From: Lasiosphaeria ovina
Lineage: Eukaryota > Ascomycota > Sordariomycetes > Sordariales > Lasiosphaeriaceae
DNA length: 64,000 bases
NCBI GenBank assembly: GCA_033439765.1
Contig: JAULSN010000001.1
Location: forward strand, 930,001-994,000
Direction of reading: 5' to 3'
The notes under the pieces are model-generated. The model saw nothing but the letters and a program-made list of their open reading frames with translations, was not told where the DNA came from and ran no database searches. Position 1 is the stretch's first letter, and each line of letters opens with the position of its first letter. Shown here piece after piece: positions 11,201 through 23,706 of this stretch. The position numbers were made by a program, and so were the translations under genes.

Positions 11201-12853
11201 ATGCCTGACAAAGCGACGCCACGACGCGCAGGGTTGAGCAAAAACCAGGCCGTTGCGCGCCTTCTGACCATCAATAAACCGATATCTGAGTCACCGGCGG
11301 GCAAACCAAACAAGGTAGCCGCCGCTGAAAACTCATCACAGAGCAAGGCCAGCAAGAGTAGTCCAGGACTTGAGGCAAAAATGCTCAAGGAGGGTTGGCA
11401 AAATGCCGCCCCCGAAGACTCTCCACATAGCGTCAGCAGTGAAGAGGGCATTCCAACTAGAGGGGATATTACGGCCACGAGGTTCACAAAAGGGAAAACA
11501 ACTCCTATTGTCTCACATCCCCGCAAAAAAGAGAAAGGAATTTCAGCGGAAGACACTATGGCGCGGCTAAGTGCTAGGGCTAGTAAACCAACTTCTAGTT
11601 GGAGCGGTGCTGAGGGTGCACCTAAATCTAGCCTCGCGCCAAAGGTCAAGCGAAAGGCGCCTGATGATGAGGTCTCTTCTGGAAACATTGGCGCACATTT
11701 CAATCTCACATCTGAAGTGGCTCGAAACAGGAGACCTCAAAAATATGGCAAAGGCGGCGCCAATAGGGGCCGAGGTAAATCGGAAGCCGCAACTCTTCAT
11801 GTCCCAGAAAAATACTCGAGTCCAGGGGTCGACAGCCCAGAGAGAAAGAGTACGCTCATGATTCCGGTGACGCCATCGAAAAATGAGCCTGACTCCCCCC
11901 ACCGGAAGGGTCTGGACCTGCCAAGCCGTGGCAGCTCGCGCCTCAGAACTGTCTCCCCTGAGAAGAAGAGGCTCAAGTTCCTCCAAGGCGGTCGGGATCT
12001 GAAATTGGAGGATACGCCAGAGGGGTCTCAGGATACGCCAGAGGGGTCTCAGAAAGTGGGCCTGATAATCCCGGAGGTATTTACATCGAGTTTCAACCAC
12101 GTCGATGACGAAGAAGAAACATCGCCGCTCACGGAGGCTAAAGCTTGGGACTCTCGGCGAAGCTCAACCTCGACCTTGACGGAGATGGATTCTCAGGAGC
12201 TGATGGGACCCGTCTGCCCCATGTGCAACCAATCAGTTGACCAAGAGCTCCTCGAGGACTTCAAAAAGAAACACCCTCGTATGACCCTCCAGCAGGAACA
12301 GAGGTTCTGCCAAAGTCACAAGAAGAAGTCTGCGAGAGAAACGTGGCATGATAAAGGGTATCCGGACATTGAATGGAGCTCACTGGACCGGCGGATCTCG
12401 AAGAAATTCAGCTTCTTGAGGGGAATCCTCGAGGGCGACAGGTCTCACTTTGGCGATATCTTCAGCCAAAAAGTCCGGACTGGTCAGAACAAAACGCTCC
12501 TAAAGTCCGAAACCGACCTAACTCCCGGCTACTACGGCATTCGCGGGCTCAGGGTCATGTCTGAGGCCATCATTCGGGAGTTCTCGTCGCTCTTGCGGAA
12601 GAGGGCGGTGCAAGACAGACTGGTGTCGGCGAGAGGCCACACTGCCTATGTCCAGGCCGTCTTAGTGCCCGAGCTCACTGTTCGGCTCGTGATGGAGGAC
12701 ATGGAAGTTGGCGAGGAAGAGGCCCGGTCAATCATGGCGGATAGCATCTGGGTAGGCGAGCTCCTGAACGAGGAGGTTGCCGACGTAGTCATGAGTGACG
12801 ATGACAGCTCGTCGCTATCCACCCACTCGCTCTCAGATATTGAAGCCGACTAG
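11201..12853 (+). CDS. Rtc4-domain protein (restriction of telomere capping protein 4-like)
   Basis: The C-terminal 220 residues match the RTC4-like domain of yeast Rtc4, a nuclear/cytoplasmic protein found in a screen for telomere capping defects; its biochemistry is unknown. Intronless, 550 residues from the first in-frame ATG. Residues 1-330 are basic, Ser/Pro/Lys-rich and probably disordered, with possible nuclear signals such as KVKRKAP and an RGRG motif. At about 338 a cysteine pair CPMC opens the conserved region, followed by FKKKHPRM, QRFCQSHKKKSA, the PGYYGIRG motif near 444, and VLVPELTVRLVMEDMEV. The end is acidic and serine-rich. A perfect 21-bp tandem duplication (12011-12031, 12032-12052) repeats DTPEGSQ in the disordered part. 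Confidence 0.88.
   Translation: MPDKATPRRAGLSKNQAVARLLTINKPISESPAGKPNKVAAAENSSQSKASKSSPGLEAKMLKEGWQNAAPEDSPHSVSSEEGIPTRGDITATRFTKGKTTPIVSHPRKKEKGISAEDTMARLSARASKPTSSWSGAEGAPKSSLAPKVKRKAPDDEVSSGNIGAHFNLTSEVARNRRPQKYGKGGANRGRGKSEAATLHVPEKYSSPGVDSPERKSTLMIPVTPSKNEPDSPHRKGLDLPSRGSSRLRTVSPEKKRLKFLQGGRDLKLEDTPEGSQDTPEGSQKVGLIIPEVFTSSFNHVDDEEETSPLTEAKAWDSRRSSTSTLTEMDSQELMGPVCPMCNQSVDQELLEDFKKKHPRMTLQQEQRFCQSHKKKSARETWHDKGYPDIEWSSLDRRISKKFSFLRGILEGDRSHFGDIFSQKVRTGQNKTLLKSETDLTPGYYGIRGLRVMSEAIIREFSSLLRKRAVQDRLVSARGHTAYVQAVLVPELTVRLVMEDMEVGEEEARSIMADSIWVGELLNEEVADVVMSDDDSSSLSTHSLSDIEAD
12011..12052 (+). repeat. 21-bp perfect tandem duplication in the Rtc4-like gene
   Basis: Two identical adjacent 21-bp copies encode DTPEGSQ twice. 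The unit is a multiple of three, so the frame is kept. It sits in the disordered N-terminal half. Confidence 0.95.
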
Positions 12854-15800
12854 TTTCCAACATCGACATTGTTGGCGGTGTTGATTGCCAGCTGGGTCGC
12901 AGGCATGTGTCGCATTTATGTGCATAGCGGGGATTACTTTATTTCGCTCCTCATTTGGTCTACGGTGAAGATTTCGGCAAAGGTGTCAAGGTATTGCTAC
13001 GTCGTTGTGTATAGACATGGCGGGGAGCAAAGCATGTGAGATAGCGAAAGTCTAGTGCTGTTGATGGCGATGTACTATTCGCATAGGGTAGTGTAAAATA
13101 CATCACAAGACGTCAAATGTGTCCTTTCTTCGGATGACATTTTCATGTAAAGTACATACATACATAAGGTAGGTGGTTGACAAGCATAAGGGATTCGCGT
13201 GGGCAATTGTTTCAGAGAGAGTTGCGCATGCCCGTTCTGCTACCAAAGATCACACCTCAAGAGCAATGGACGCGCAATAGGTTCATCGACCTGGTCCTCC
13301 TTATTTAGGATCATTACGTGACGGAATGAATGAGTGCGAGTTCGAGCTAACCTGAGGTAGGTAACCCCCCTGAGCGTCTTTCTCCCCCTAGAGCCCCGGA
13401 CGTTGTCTGCACGTAGGGTCTTCTGCTGCTCAGGGTTCCTCCCCAGCAGCCCTGCCGCCTGTGGAGCGGGGACCACAGGGCAGTGGAGAGACCGCGGTCT
13501 GGAAGCTGCTGACATGCCCGCCTAAGGCAAGGTAATAAAGTGGGGCTATTATGTTGTGACTTGCGTGTTTTGAACGAGAGTTGAGTGCAGACAAGGCAAG
13601 AAAGACAACATGCAGTTCAATACGCAGTGTGGGTCTCCTATTTGAGTTGCTCATGGATTATCTTGATGACAACCCAACACCCCGCGGCTTGCCAGAGCGT
13701 ATCTACGGTATTGCCAAATACGGGCAACAGTACCTGGTTATGGTAACCTACCTCCCCAGTGTAGCCACAGACTGAGGCGTGTTTGAGCTCTGGCTCTGGG
13801 ACGTAAGACAAAGAAAGACGGGTGGGGGAAAGGGGTGGTTTTGAGGTTAGGGAGGGAAAGAAAAGAAAAGAAAGGAGAAGACATGCATTCTCAACTGAGG
13901 CCCATTAATGACGTTGTATAAATCGAATTGTCTGGGTCGTTTCTAATGTGGCTTACACAGACTAATTTATTGTTGAAGGGCAGGCTGCTGATGAAACTCG
14001 CCACGGTGACGCGACTCTTCCGCGGACTGACAGGGCGAGGGTCTGAACTGCTCTCGTAAAACAAAGCGGAGGCGGCGGGGTGATGAAACAAATAACATGT
14101 TTTTGAATTGACCGTAGTCGAGATCGGCGCAAGAGAAATTGTGAAGAGATGTGATTTTTCGGGACCGATTTGGCGGCCAGGGCAGAGGAGGGAGCGTGAT
14201 GGGCTTTTTATATTATTATACGGGGTATCTGATCTGGAACCATTGGCCAATACGGATCTACAATTCCCCAAGATACGATATCACGTCACGGGGGGCTGGT
14301 TGCCCAACTCGGCAGTCAATCGGTCAATTGTAGGTACGCGTGTAATAATTACGGCTGTTTGTTGGCAATCCAGAGACGGCAGACACGCGCACTCGGCAAA
14401 TCCCATGAACAATTTGAGATGCCCCCAGACATTGATGCTGCCAAGAGTCGAGAGATGCACGTAAAACTACCGCCGGGTGATCGGGGATATTCGTTGTTCT
14501 GTCTCTCTCTAATCACATCTGGGGAGCGTAGGATTGAGGATCTCATAGCGGCGACGGGGGCCAATGTCAGATCTCACTGCGAGGTGGCTTTCCTATAATT
14601 TAGTGTACGAATGGATGGCAGAGTGTGGTGTGCACGGGAACATCTGAGGTTCCACAACCTGTGCGAGCCTGTGTGTCTCAACTTTTGACCAGACCGCCCT
14701 TTTTTCTTTGGCAATGGATCAGCAAGTGTCTCGGCATGACGCCGCACGGCTCACAGGTTGGCTGAACATTGGCCTTTGCACACCCGATGAGGCTGAAAAG
14801 GATGCAAGCGAGGCAATAGGAGGAAAATTAAGGCAAGGGAGACGAGATGTGTCTGCTTTTGTCTCTTGCAGCAGTGCAGAACAAAAGAGTTTACAGGATA
14901 CGTATCCGTACTTCGTCCATACATGGGACATGGGAGATCCTTCGTTTGTGATAGCCGGGCCTCTCTACTTCATACATCCGTTCCGAAAACTGTAATATTT
15001 TTCTCTTGCAATTCCCTAGCTTGCTCGGGCCCGAGCTCCCGCGGCCTGCAACTCATCCCGCCTCCTCTTCGAAACTTGGATGCCGTTCGATGACGGGATA
15101 GAACAAAGTCACGAAAGTCGGGGTTAGGTCGGTTTCCGAGCCCAGAGAAAGATACGAGATAATGAGAGAGCTGATGACCACCAGCACGCACAGGCATCGA
15201 AATTTGCTATCATGTATGGTTGGTGACATGATGCCGATGGCCTCTGTTGAACTTCCTTTCCCAGACTGACCCCTCCTCCCGCCCCCGTCCCCATCCCTCC
15301 ATATGCCCCGCCTTAGCTGCTATCCACCACAATTGCAATTGCACACACACCCGTCATCGACTGGTCTTGCAGTCTGGCGACAAAACCGTACAGCGGACGG
15401 TCCCTCTCGGCCATTCCATGAAAGAAAAGTCGTGCATCGAGATGCCGTGGTACCTCGCTCGCTCCCTGCCAGTCGGATTCAAGCCACGACCTGCTTGAAT
15501 ATAGTCGAAAATGAACTTGCTTGTCTTCACCTTTTAGTACCAACACCAACTAGGGACTTGGCTATGTTGCCTGACGCATCAACTCTGCAGGCCTGCAGCA
15601 AGAGTGAGTGACGGGACCTAAGGCAATATCCCGGGTGTATACCTAGGGTACAGACAACACCTAGACCTACAGTTTAAAAGGCCCGAGACAGAAATGAATG
15701 TTGTCAGTCAGTTAGTCCAGTCAGCGTGAAGGGCAAGCCAGAACTATCTAGTAAGGTAGTAACTTGTATCATCTCATCGACCAAGGAGGTGCACCCTTTG

Positions 15801-16626
15801 CCCTGTGCGTGCTCAGGGGGTTATGATTATGTGCAGTATGACTTTTGAGCCTGGCCCTGTCCAGATTCATCTCAACGTTTCAAGGTGTCGTGAGTGGACT
15901 GCCCAGTGCCCAGCTCCCAGGCTTCCAACGGGCCCCACGCCACTGCACACTGGTCTGGACAAGTTGCAACACCCCAGCCCAGGAGGCTACGGTACTGGCT
16001 AGCTCCAATTGCTACATGGATGGGCACCAGAACCGAGCCGTGCGCGCCAATCCCCGAACTGCAACCTTGAAGCCCAGGGTGGATCATTCAAGTTTCCACG
16101 GGCTGGATTGCCCACCCACCACACCACCCACCTCCAGTCCCGCCTGTCCACCCACCCGACCCTGCCCGCACGCCCGCCAGCCCGCCCGCCCGCCGCCACC
16201 TGCACGCCCACAGGCCTGCAACTCCTGTTGGTTAAGGTTGTGCAGTGAAGTTGTAGGCGTCGGGTGCTGTGTGGGCGCTGGGCGCTTGGTTTGAGCGGGC
16301 TGCAGAGCATATCGCTATTTTCGCCCACCTTGGGTCTCTGGCTGAGTTTACCTACCAAAGGTTAGGTTCCTTACCTAAGTTCTCATCCTCCCTAACTCCC
16401 GTCCCTACCCTAGTCCTATCATCGCATCACTGTCGTCCTGCGCAGTGAGAGAGTCCGGATCGATCAGAGACCTAGAGCAACAACACCACCTCAGGCAATG
16501 ACCTGAAAAAACCCACCCGGCGGCTCTCCCTACCGTGGAATGGCCGTGGACCCCTAGGCAGCCCCTTGGCTTAGGTTTTTTGTTCCCGCTTTCGGCTCCA
16601 GCGTTGGTGCTGCTGCGGTGGTGACA
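12854..16626. other. Long intergenic region upstream of adenylate cyclase
   Basis: 3.8 kb with no recognisable gene; open frames are short and lack motifs. Purine-rich tracts occur near 13830-13880. C-rich direct-repeat-like sequence built on CCCACC/CCCGCC lies at 16105-16205. Short words such as ACCTAAG, ACCTAGG and TTACCTA are frequent at 15600-15670 and 16330-16400. The last kilobase must contain the adenylate cyclase promoter and leader. Confidence 0.5.
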
Positions 16627-19600
16627 ATGACCAGGAATGAAGCTGGCTCCCGCTTCAGCTCCATGACGGGCTCCAGCACCGACAGCGCGCGATCTAGCAT
16701 CACGGTGAAGCCGCTGCCCCTGACGCCAACCAGCCCATCCTCCGCCGTCGGCCCTGGCGGTGACAGCAATGCCTCTCGATTTACCTCGCATGGCGCGCGA
16801 AGAGCCGCGCCGTCGCGCCTGAAGACGGACGAGAATGGCAATCTCATAAGGTGAGTCCCCACCACCACCGCTGCTCTGCCCGACCTTACCTAGCCTCGAC
16901 TACCTTGCCCTGCCCGCCCCCCCCCCCCCCCCCCCCCCCCTTGCCTTGCTTCCGGGCCCAAGTCCGGTTGCCAGTCGTCTATTCGAATCGAACGAGTGTT
17001 CATCTTTTGGAGGTGCTTGGTCGCTTGGATTGCCTGCTCCATTGCCGCAGTTTCTAGTCTTCCCTCCGTACCCGACCCTCGGATTAAACACCACAATCTG
17101 GCGGGTGGCTGCGTCTCTGACCCTGCGCCTGCTCGTCTTGTAGGTCCCTCAAAGAATCCGAGTCCCAGGTATCGCCAACCTCGACTGGCGCGCCGCGCCT
17201 CGCTCTGTCGCCCTCGCCGGCCGCCTCCAATGCGTCGTCCCTGCGCGAGCACAGAATGAGCGACCTGACAGGCTACCGCCGCGACCTGGCCATCCTCGAC
17301 CCGGGCGGCGGCCGAAATCCCCACAACGGCAACCAGCATAGTAACCCGGCCACGGGCTCCCTCAGCCAGATCGCGCCCTGGATGGCGAGCTCCGGCGGCT
17401 CGTCGACCCCGTCTAGCATGGGCGCCATCGCCACCAGCTTCTACAACGACTCGACTGACAATCTGTCGGTCACGTCGCAGCTATCCCCCGCTATTCGCCC
17501 CGCAACGACGCGCCCGTCGCAGACTACCTCTGGCAGCATCGATTCGCCCGACTTTGCCTACTTCACCGATGAACGGCGTCCGTCGATTGCGAGCGTCACC
17601 ACCACGGCGAGCAGCCAGGGATCCAGGACTAGTGGCACGCGCGGCGGCTTCAGGAAGCTTCAGGGCTTTTTTGGCGAAGAGTTCCCCGGAAGAGACTCGT
17701 CCGAGACTAGTCTCACACAACCGGGCCCAGGGAAGGAGCACCGCTCCCACTCCTACAGTCACGGCCGCACACACCGCGATCGCAACTACTCCAATGCTAC
17801 TGACCATGCCAGAGACACCTCCCCGTCCTCGCGCCCACGGACACCAGTGCCGGCTCCGGAAGTCGTGCCCTTTTTGTACCAGGAAGCCGATGTAGGTGCT
17901 TTCCTTTTTTCCCTTTTTCCATTTTTTGCATTTAATCCGTCCTTTCTTTCGGGGGAGGGCCGGGTTTGTGATTCAGCTTGTCTTGACCTGACTTTGTTTC
18001 TCTTTGCTTGACTGACACCTCTGCGCTCCTAGGATATCGCGCGATATGGCGAGGCGCCTGTCAGAGATATCCTCAGTGGTCCCGACCGTGATCGCTACAT
18101 GACCGATAACTCTTTACAGAACCCCCCCAAGACATCGTCCTCCTCACGGTCAGGGCACTCTATTGTCCACCTGCCTGGTCATTCCCACAGGCATAACAAA
18201 AGCAACGAAGACCCGAGGGCGCTGAGGCCATCCGTCAGCCGGGAGGATTCCACCACCAGCCTCATCAAAGAGCGCAACGGGTCGACTGCCATGTATGGCT
18301 CCAGGTCTCGGGCCCAGAGCCCGGCTCCCAGCGTCAATGGCTGGGGCGCCGCCAAAAACGGGACGGCCGAGGGGCAAACATCGCCTGGGCATCACAAGAA
18401 GGGCCTCCTTAATCGCTGGCGTGGGAGGGGCAACAAGGACAAGGACGACAGTTCAGACCAGTCTTTAAAGAAGCTCACCACGTCCTCTCACTCTCTTCAG
18501 TCTCGTCCGTCTAGACAAGAATTCCCTCGGGTCGAAGGACTAGCACCCCAGTCCGAGTGGCCAAGCGCGAGCACGGCAGAGTTTCGTGACGCTTATGGCC
18601 TCGGTGCCAGACCAAAAATTCCACACCAAGTCACCTTCAACAAGTTGCCATTTGCAAAGAAGAGCCGCTCCAACAGGCAACACGACGACATCGACGAGCA
18701 GATTGGTCCGACAGACAGGCATGATGGCGGTACTATGTTCCATCTCGACACAAACCTCAGCGACATGACGGGAATTCTCAGCAGGCCGTTGCCACTGACC
18801 CCCATGGACGCCGACTTCCTCAACCATGTCGAACCCGAGAAGGCAGTTCCTTCGAAACCTAGCGGTCCGCAGATTGCAGAGCCCAGTGTAGCCGGTCCGG
18901 GCCAAGTAGCCCCCCTAGGGGCAACAGGTCCGAACGGCGCATGGTATGCCCCAGACAGCTGGGCAGTTCGGCGAGGAGACGAAGTCTCGACCCATGTACC
19001 CGAGGCCGACGACATAGGGAGCCCGCCCAGGCCGGAGGAGAAGTTGACCAACTATTGTATCCGCGTGTTTAGGTCGGATGGCACATTCGCGACGCTACAG
19101 ATGGCGCTGGATTCGTCCGTCCAAGATGTCGTCACCCAGATCGTGAAGAAATCGTACGTGACGGACGGTCTCGACAACTACCACATCATTCTCAAGAAGC
19201 ACGATCTGGTCAGGGTCCTGAGCGCCGCCGAGCGGCCGCTCCTGATGCAGAAACGGCTGCTCCAGCAGATTGGCTATGAGGACCGAGACAGGATAGAAGA
19301 GATTGGGCGCGAGGACAACAGCTACCTCTGTCGTTTCCTGTTTCTCTCGGCCAGGGAGAGTGATTTCCACGCCACGAAGCACGACCTGGGCTTGGGACGC
19401 ATGACCAAGTTCAACCACGTCGACTTATCGGGGCGCAATCTAATCACGATCCCGGTTCCTCTTTACTCCAAGGCCTCAGAGATCATCTCACTCAACTTGT
19501 CGAGAAATCTGTCTTTGGACTTACCCCGGGATTTCATCCAATCTTGCCAGAACCTGCGCGACATCAAATTCAATAACAACGAGGCCCGGAAGTTGCCCAT

Positions 19601-22600
19601 GAGCCTCAGCCGCGCAAGTAAACTCACATATCTAGACGTGTCAAACAATCGGCTTGAACAGCTGGAGAATGCCGAGCTGGGCAGTCTCACCGGCCTTCTC
19701 AAGCTGAACATGGCCAACAACCGTCTCAACCACCTGCCACCTTATTTTGGCGCCTACCGATCGCTGAGGACACTCAATATTTCGTCCAATTTCCTCGATA
19801 AATTCCCCGCATTTCTCTGCGAGCTCGAAAGTCTTGTTGACCTAGACCTAAGCTTTAACCTGATTGGAAGTTTCCCCGAAAGCATTGGGAAGCTACGAAG
19901 TCTGGAGAAGCTTGTCATCACCAACAACCGGTTGTCTGGCTCTCTTCCTCAGTCCGTCAAGAACCTGTCCAGCCTTCGCGAGCTGGACATCAAGTTCAAC
20001 GCCATAACAGGTATTGACATCATCTCCGAGCTTCCAAAGCTCGAAATCCTGGCTGCCGACCACAATGCAATCTCTCAGTTCAACGGTACCTTTGAGAGGA
20101 TCCGGAGCCTCAAGCTGAATTCCAACCCGATTACCAAGTTTGAAATCAAATCCCCGGTTCCGACGCTTAAGGTGCTCAACCTGTCCAACGCCCAACTGGC
20201 GAGTATAGATGAGTCCTTTAACAACATGCTGAGTCTGGAGCGACTGGTCCTCGACAAGAACTATTTCGTGTCTCTGCCCAACCAAATAGGCAATCTCAAG
20301 AGACTGGAGCACCTCAGCATCTCCAGCAACTCGGTCCGTGAGCTTCCTCCGGAGATTGGTTGCCTGACCGAGCTCCGTGTTCTGGATGTCCGCGGGAACA
20401 ATCTCCGGAAGCTTCCAATGGAGATTTGGTGGGCAAAGAAGCTCGAGACGCTCAATGCCTCGTCAAACGTCCTAGAAAACTTCCCGAAGCCCGCCTCTCG
20501 TCCGCCGCAGCAGCCCGCGGAGACAAACAACTTATCAAGCTCGCTGAACGGCAAGAGCGGCTCGCTAGGGCTTCTTTCGCAAACGCCGAGCGCGGAAGAG
20601 CTTAATGGGGACTCGTCCAGACGGCCGAGTCAGGCTTCTAGCACTCTCCTCAGCGTTGGGCCTTCGCCCGTACCGGCCGGACCTGACAGGAAGAGCTCTT
20701 TGGTCTCCGTGTACGGGAAGGGCGGCCGTAAGACGTCTGTCATATCGAGGAGCACGACGGCCAGCAGTGCCGGCATGATGACGCCGACGAATTCCTCTAG
20801 GAAGGATTCAGGCCTCTCCCAGCGCCTGACCAGCATGTTTGCAGGCTCTCTCCGCAATCTCTACCTTGCAGACAACCAGCTCGACGACGACGTTTTTGAC
20901 CAACTCATCCTTCTCCCCGAGCTCCGAGTCCTAAATCTCTCGTATAATGATATCAATGACATGCCGCAGGGTTCTATCAAGAATTGGCCTCAACTTGTGG
21001 AGCTGTACCTCTCTGGCAACGAACTGACCAGCTTGCCGGTTGACGACCTCGAAGAATACAGTCTTCTGCAGACGCTTCACATCAATAACAACAAGTTTAC
21101 CAATCTCCCTGCCGACATCTCAAGGGCTAAGAAACTCGCAGTGCTGGACTGTGGAAGCAACTATCTCAAATACAACATTGCTAACGTGCCCTATGATTGG
21201 AACTGGAATCTCAACCCCAATCTGAGGTACCTCAACCTATCCGGGAACAGGCGATTGGAAATAAAAAATGGATTTCCTGGCTCAGTTGCGCAGAACCGGG
21301 AGCAATATACCGACTTCAATCGCCTGCTCAACCTCCGCGTCCTAGGCCTGATGGACGTAACCCTCACACAGCCCAGCATCCCCGACCAAAGCGAAGACCG
21401 CCGTGTCAGAACGTCTGGCTCGCTGGCCGGCCACCTACCGTACGGCATGGCCGACACGCTCGGCAAGAATGAGCATCTCTCGACGATAGATCTGGTGGTG
21501 CCTCGTTTCAACTCATCTGACACGGAAACTCTCCTTGGTCTATTTGATGGACAGGCGCTGAGCAGTGGTGGCTCTAAGATTGCCAAATACCTGCACGAGA
21601 ACTTTGGTCACATCTTCACCATGGAGCTCAAGGCCCTAAAGACGCGTCTCGAAGAAACTCCCGAGGATGCTCTGAGACGGGCTTTCTTGGCGCTCAACAA
21701 GGACCTTGTCACGGTTGCGATCCAGCATACAGAAGAGAGACCGCTGATGTCGCACCGCGGTTCGACGGCCCCCGTCGTCCTTAGCAAGGAAGACCTCAAC
21801 TCGGGCGGTGTCGCTACCGTTGTGTATCTTCAGAGCCAAGAGCTGTACGTCGCCAATGTGGGCGACGCTCAGGCTATGCTCATCCAGACGGACGGCACCC
21901 ACAGGATGCTGACCAAGAAGCACGATCCTGCAGACCCCCATGAACGCTCGCGCATTCGAGATGCCGGCGGATGGGTCTCGCGTAATGGGCGGCTGAACGA
22001 TCTGCTTGAGGTGTCTAGGGCCTTTGGCTACGTGGACCTGATGCCTGCTGTGCAGGCCGCCCCACACATCACGCATGCCACGATCCGAGAGCAAGATGAA
22101 ATGATCTTGATTGCGACCCGTGACCTGTGGGAGTTTCTACCGCCAGGGCTCGTCGTTGACATTATCCGATCGGTGCGTGGGGACCTGATGCGTGCGGCCC
22201 AAAAACTCCGGGATGTTGCCATGGCGTACGGCTCAACAAACAAGATCATGGTCATGATGATCAGCGTTGCCGACCTTAAGCGCCGGAATGAGCGTTCACG
22301 AATGAACAGAGGGCAGAGCATGTCGTGGTTCTCGATGCCCGTGGAAGAGCCATTCAAACAGCGCAGGAGAGTGAAGGGAGAAGGCCCGCTCGACTCAACC
22401 CTCCAGCGCCTCGAGGCCGAGGTGCCCGCACCGACTGGCCTGATCTCAATCGTCTTCACGGACATCAAGAACTCAACACAGCTCTGGGAGACATACCCCG
22501 ACGCCATGAGGTCGGCTATCAAGCTACACAACGAGACCATGCGCCGCCACCTCAGGCGCATTGGCGGGTTCGAAGTCAAGACGGAAGGAGACGCATTCAT

Positions 22601-23706
22601 GGTCTCTTTCCCCACAGCGACTTCAGCGCTGCTGTGGTGCTTTGCTGTCCAGGTGCAGCTGCTGACGATACCCTGGCCAAACGAGATGCTCAGCTCGGTC
22701 AGCTGCCAGACGACCTTTGATAGGGATAATAAGATCATCTTTAGGGGTTTGTCGGTGCGAATGGGCATCCACTGGGGTGAGCCCCTGGCCGAGCCCGATC
22801 CGGTCACTCGGCGCATGGACTACTACGGTCCCATGGTGAACAAGGCCAGCCGCATCTGTGCCGTGGCTGATGGCGGCCAAATCGCTGTGTCGTCGGATTT
22901 CATCTCGGAGATCCAGCGCTGCCTCGAGACTTATCAGGAATCCTCGGCAACGCCCGAGGACGCAGTCGATGACGACAATTTTGCCAAGGCCATCCGGAAT
23001 GAGCTCCGGTCCCTCAGCAGCCAGGGTTTCGAAGTGAAAGACATGGGAGAGAAGAAACTCAAGGGCCTCGAAAACCCCGAATTCGTCTACTCGCTGTATC
23101 CCCATGCCCTCGCGGGCAGGATTGACCAGCACACTGCGCATGAGAGAGCACAGGCAGTGGGCGTTTTTGTTGTTCAGAAACCAGCAGTACTAAGCCCCGG
23201 CAGCGAGCTGTCACTTAACCCAGAGGACATATGGGCACTCTGGCGGGTGGCGCTACGTCTAGAGATGCTGTGCAGTACGCTCGAGGAGTTTAGCGGCCGA
23301 GGGTTGCAGCCGCCAGAAACAGAACTCCTGGAGCGCATGAAACAGAGAGGCGGAGAGGTGACAGAAGGGTTCCTGGTTAACTTTATGGAGCACCAAGTTA
23401 GCCGGATTGAGGTACGTTTTTCTTCGCTTTTCCCTGCCTGTGTGAGCAGGACATGGCGGTTTATGTTGTAGGAAGCTAACCTCTGTCAACTAGACCTGCA
23501 TCTCTACCCTCGCAATGCGCCATTTAGCCATTGGCGGCGGCGCCATCTCGCAGCTCAGCGACCTGCGAGCTCCCATGACTTCTGTTCTCTCGAGCGTCGC
23601 CACTCAGCTCGCCGAACTCCAGCAGTACAAGGCCCGCTATGGCCCACTCAGAGAAGTCGAGGAGATTGAAGACGGGACTGATGGTAGCGACACGGAGCAG
23701 GAATGA
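16627..23706 (+). CDS. Adenylate cyclase (class III, RA-LRR-PP2C-like-cyclase)
   Basis: It makes cAMP from ATP and passes G-protein and Ras signals to protein kinase A. Exons are 16627-16850, 17144-17891, 18033-23411 and 23494-23706; introns are 293, 141 and 82 bp; product 2187 residues. In order: a Ser/Thr/Pro-rich N terminus; a G-alpha-binding-type segment around 318-335 (PFLYQEAD then DIARYGEAPVRD, split by intron 2); a Ras-association domain near 666-760; about 20 leucine-rich repeats (781-1400) with a Ser-rich insert near 1150-1260; a PP2C-like domain (1470-1737); and the catalytic domain (about 1794-2014) with VFTDIKNSTQLWE, EGDAFMVSF, RMGIHWGEP and YYGPMVNKASRI. The PP2C-like part has FDGQALSSGG where active phosphatases have DGHGG, so it is probably not an active phosphatase. 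The size agrees with other fungal enzymes. Confidence 0.96.
16917..16940. repeat. Uninterrupted run of 24 C in intron 1 of adenylate cyclase
   Basis: Twenty-four consecutive C bases lie 66 bp after the donor of intron 1. The length is likely to vary between strains and between sequence reads. Confidence 0.9.

Noticed and set aside
22028..22816. 262-codon antisense frame in adenylate cyclase
   Set aside because: Shadow of the conserved cyclase exon.
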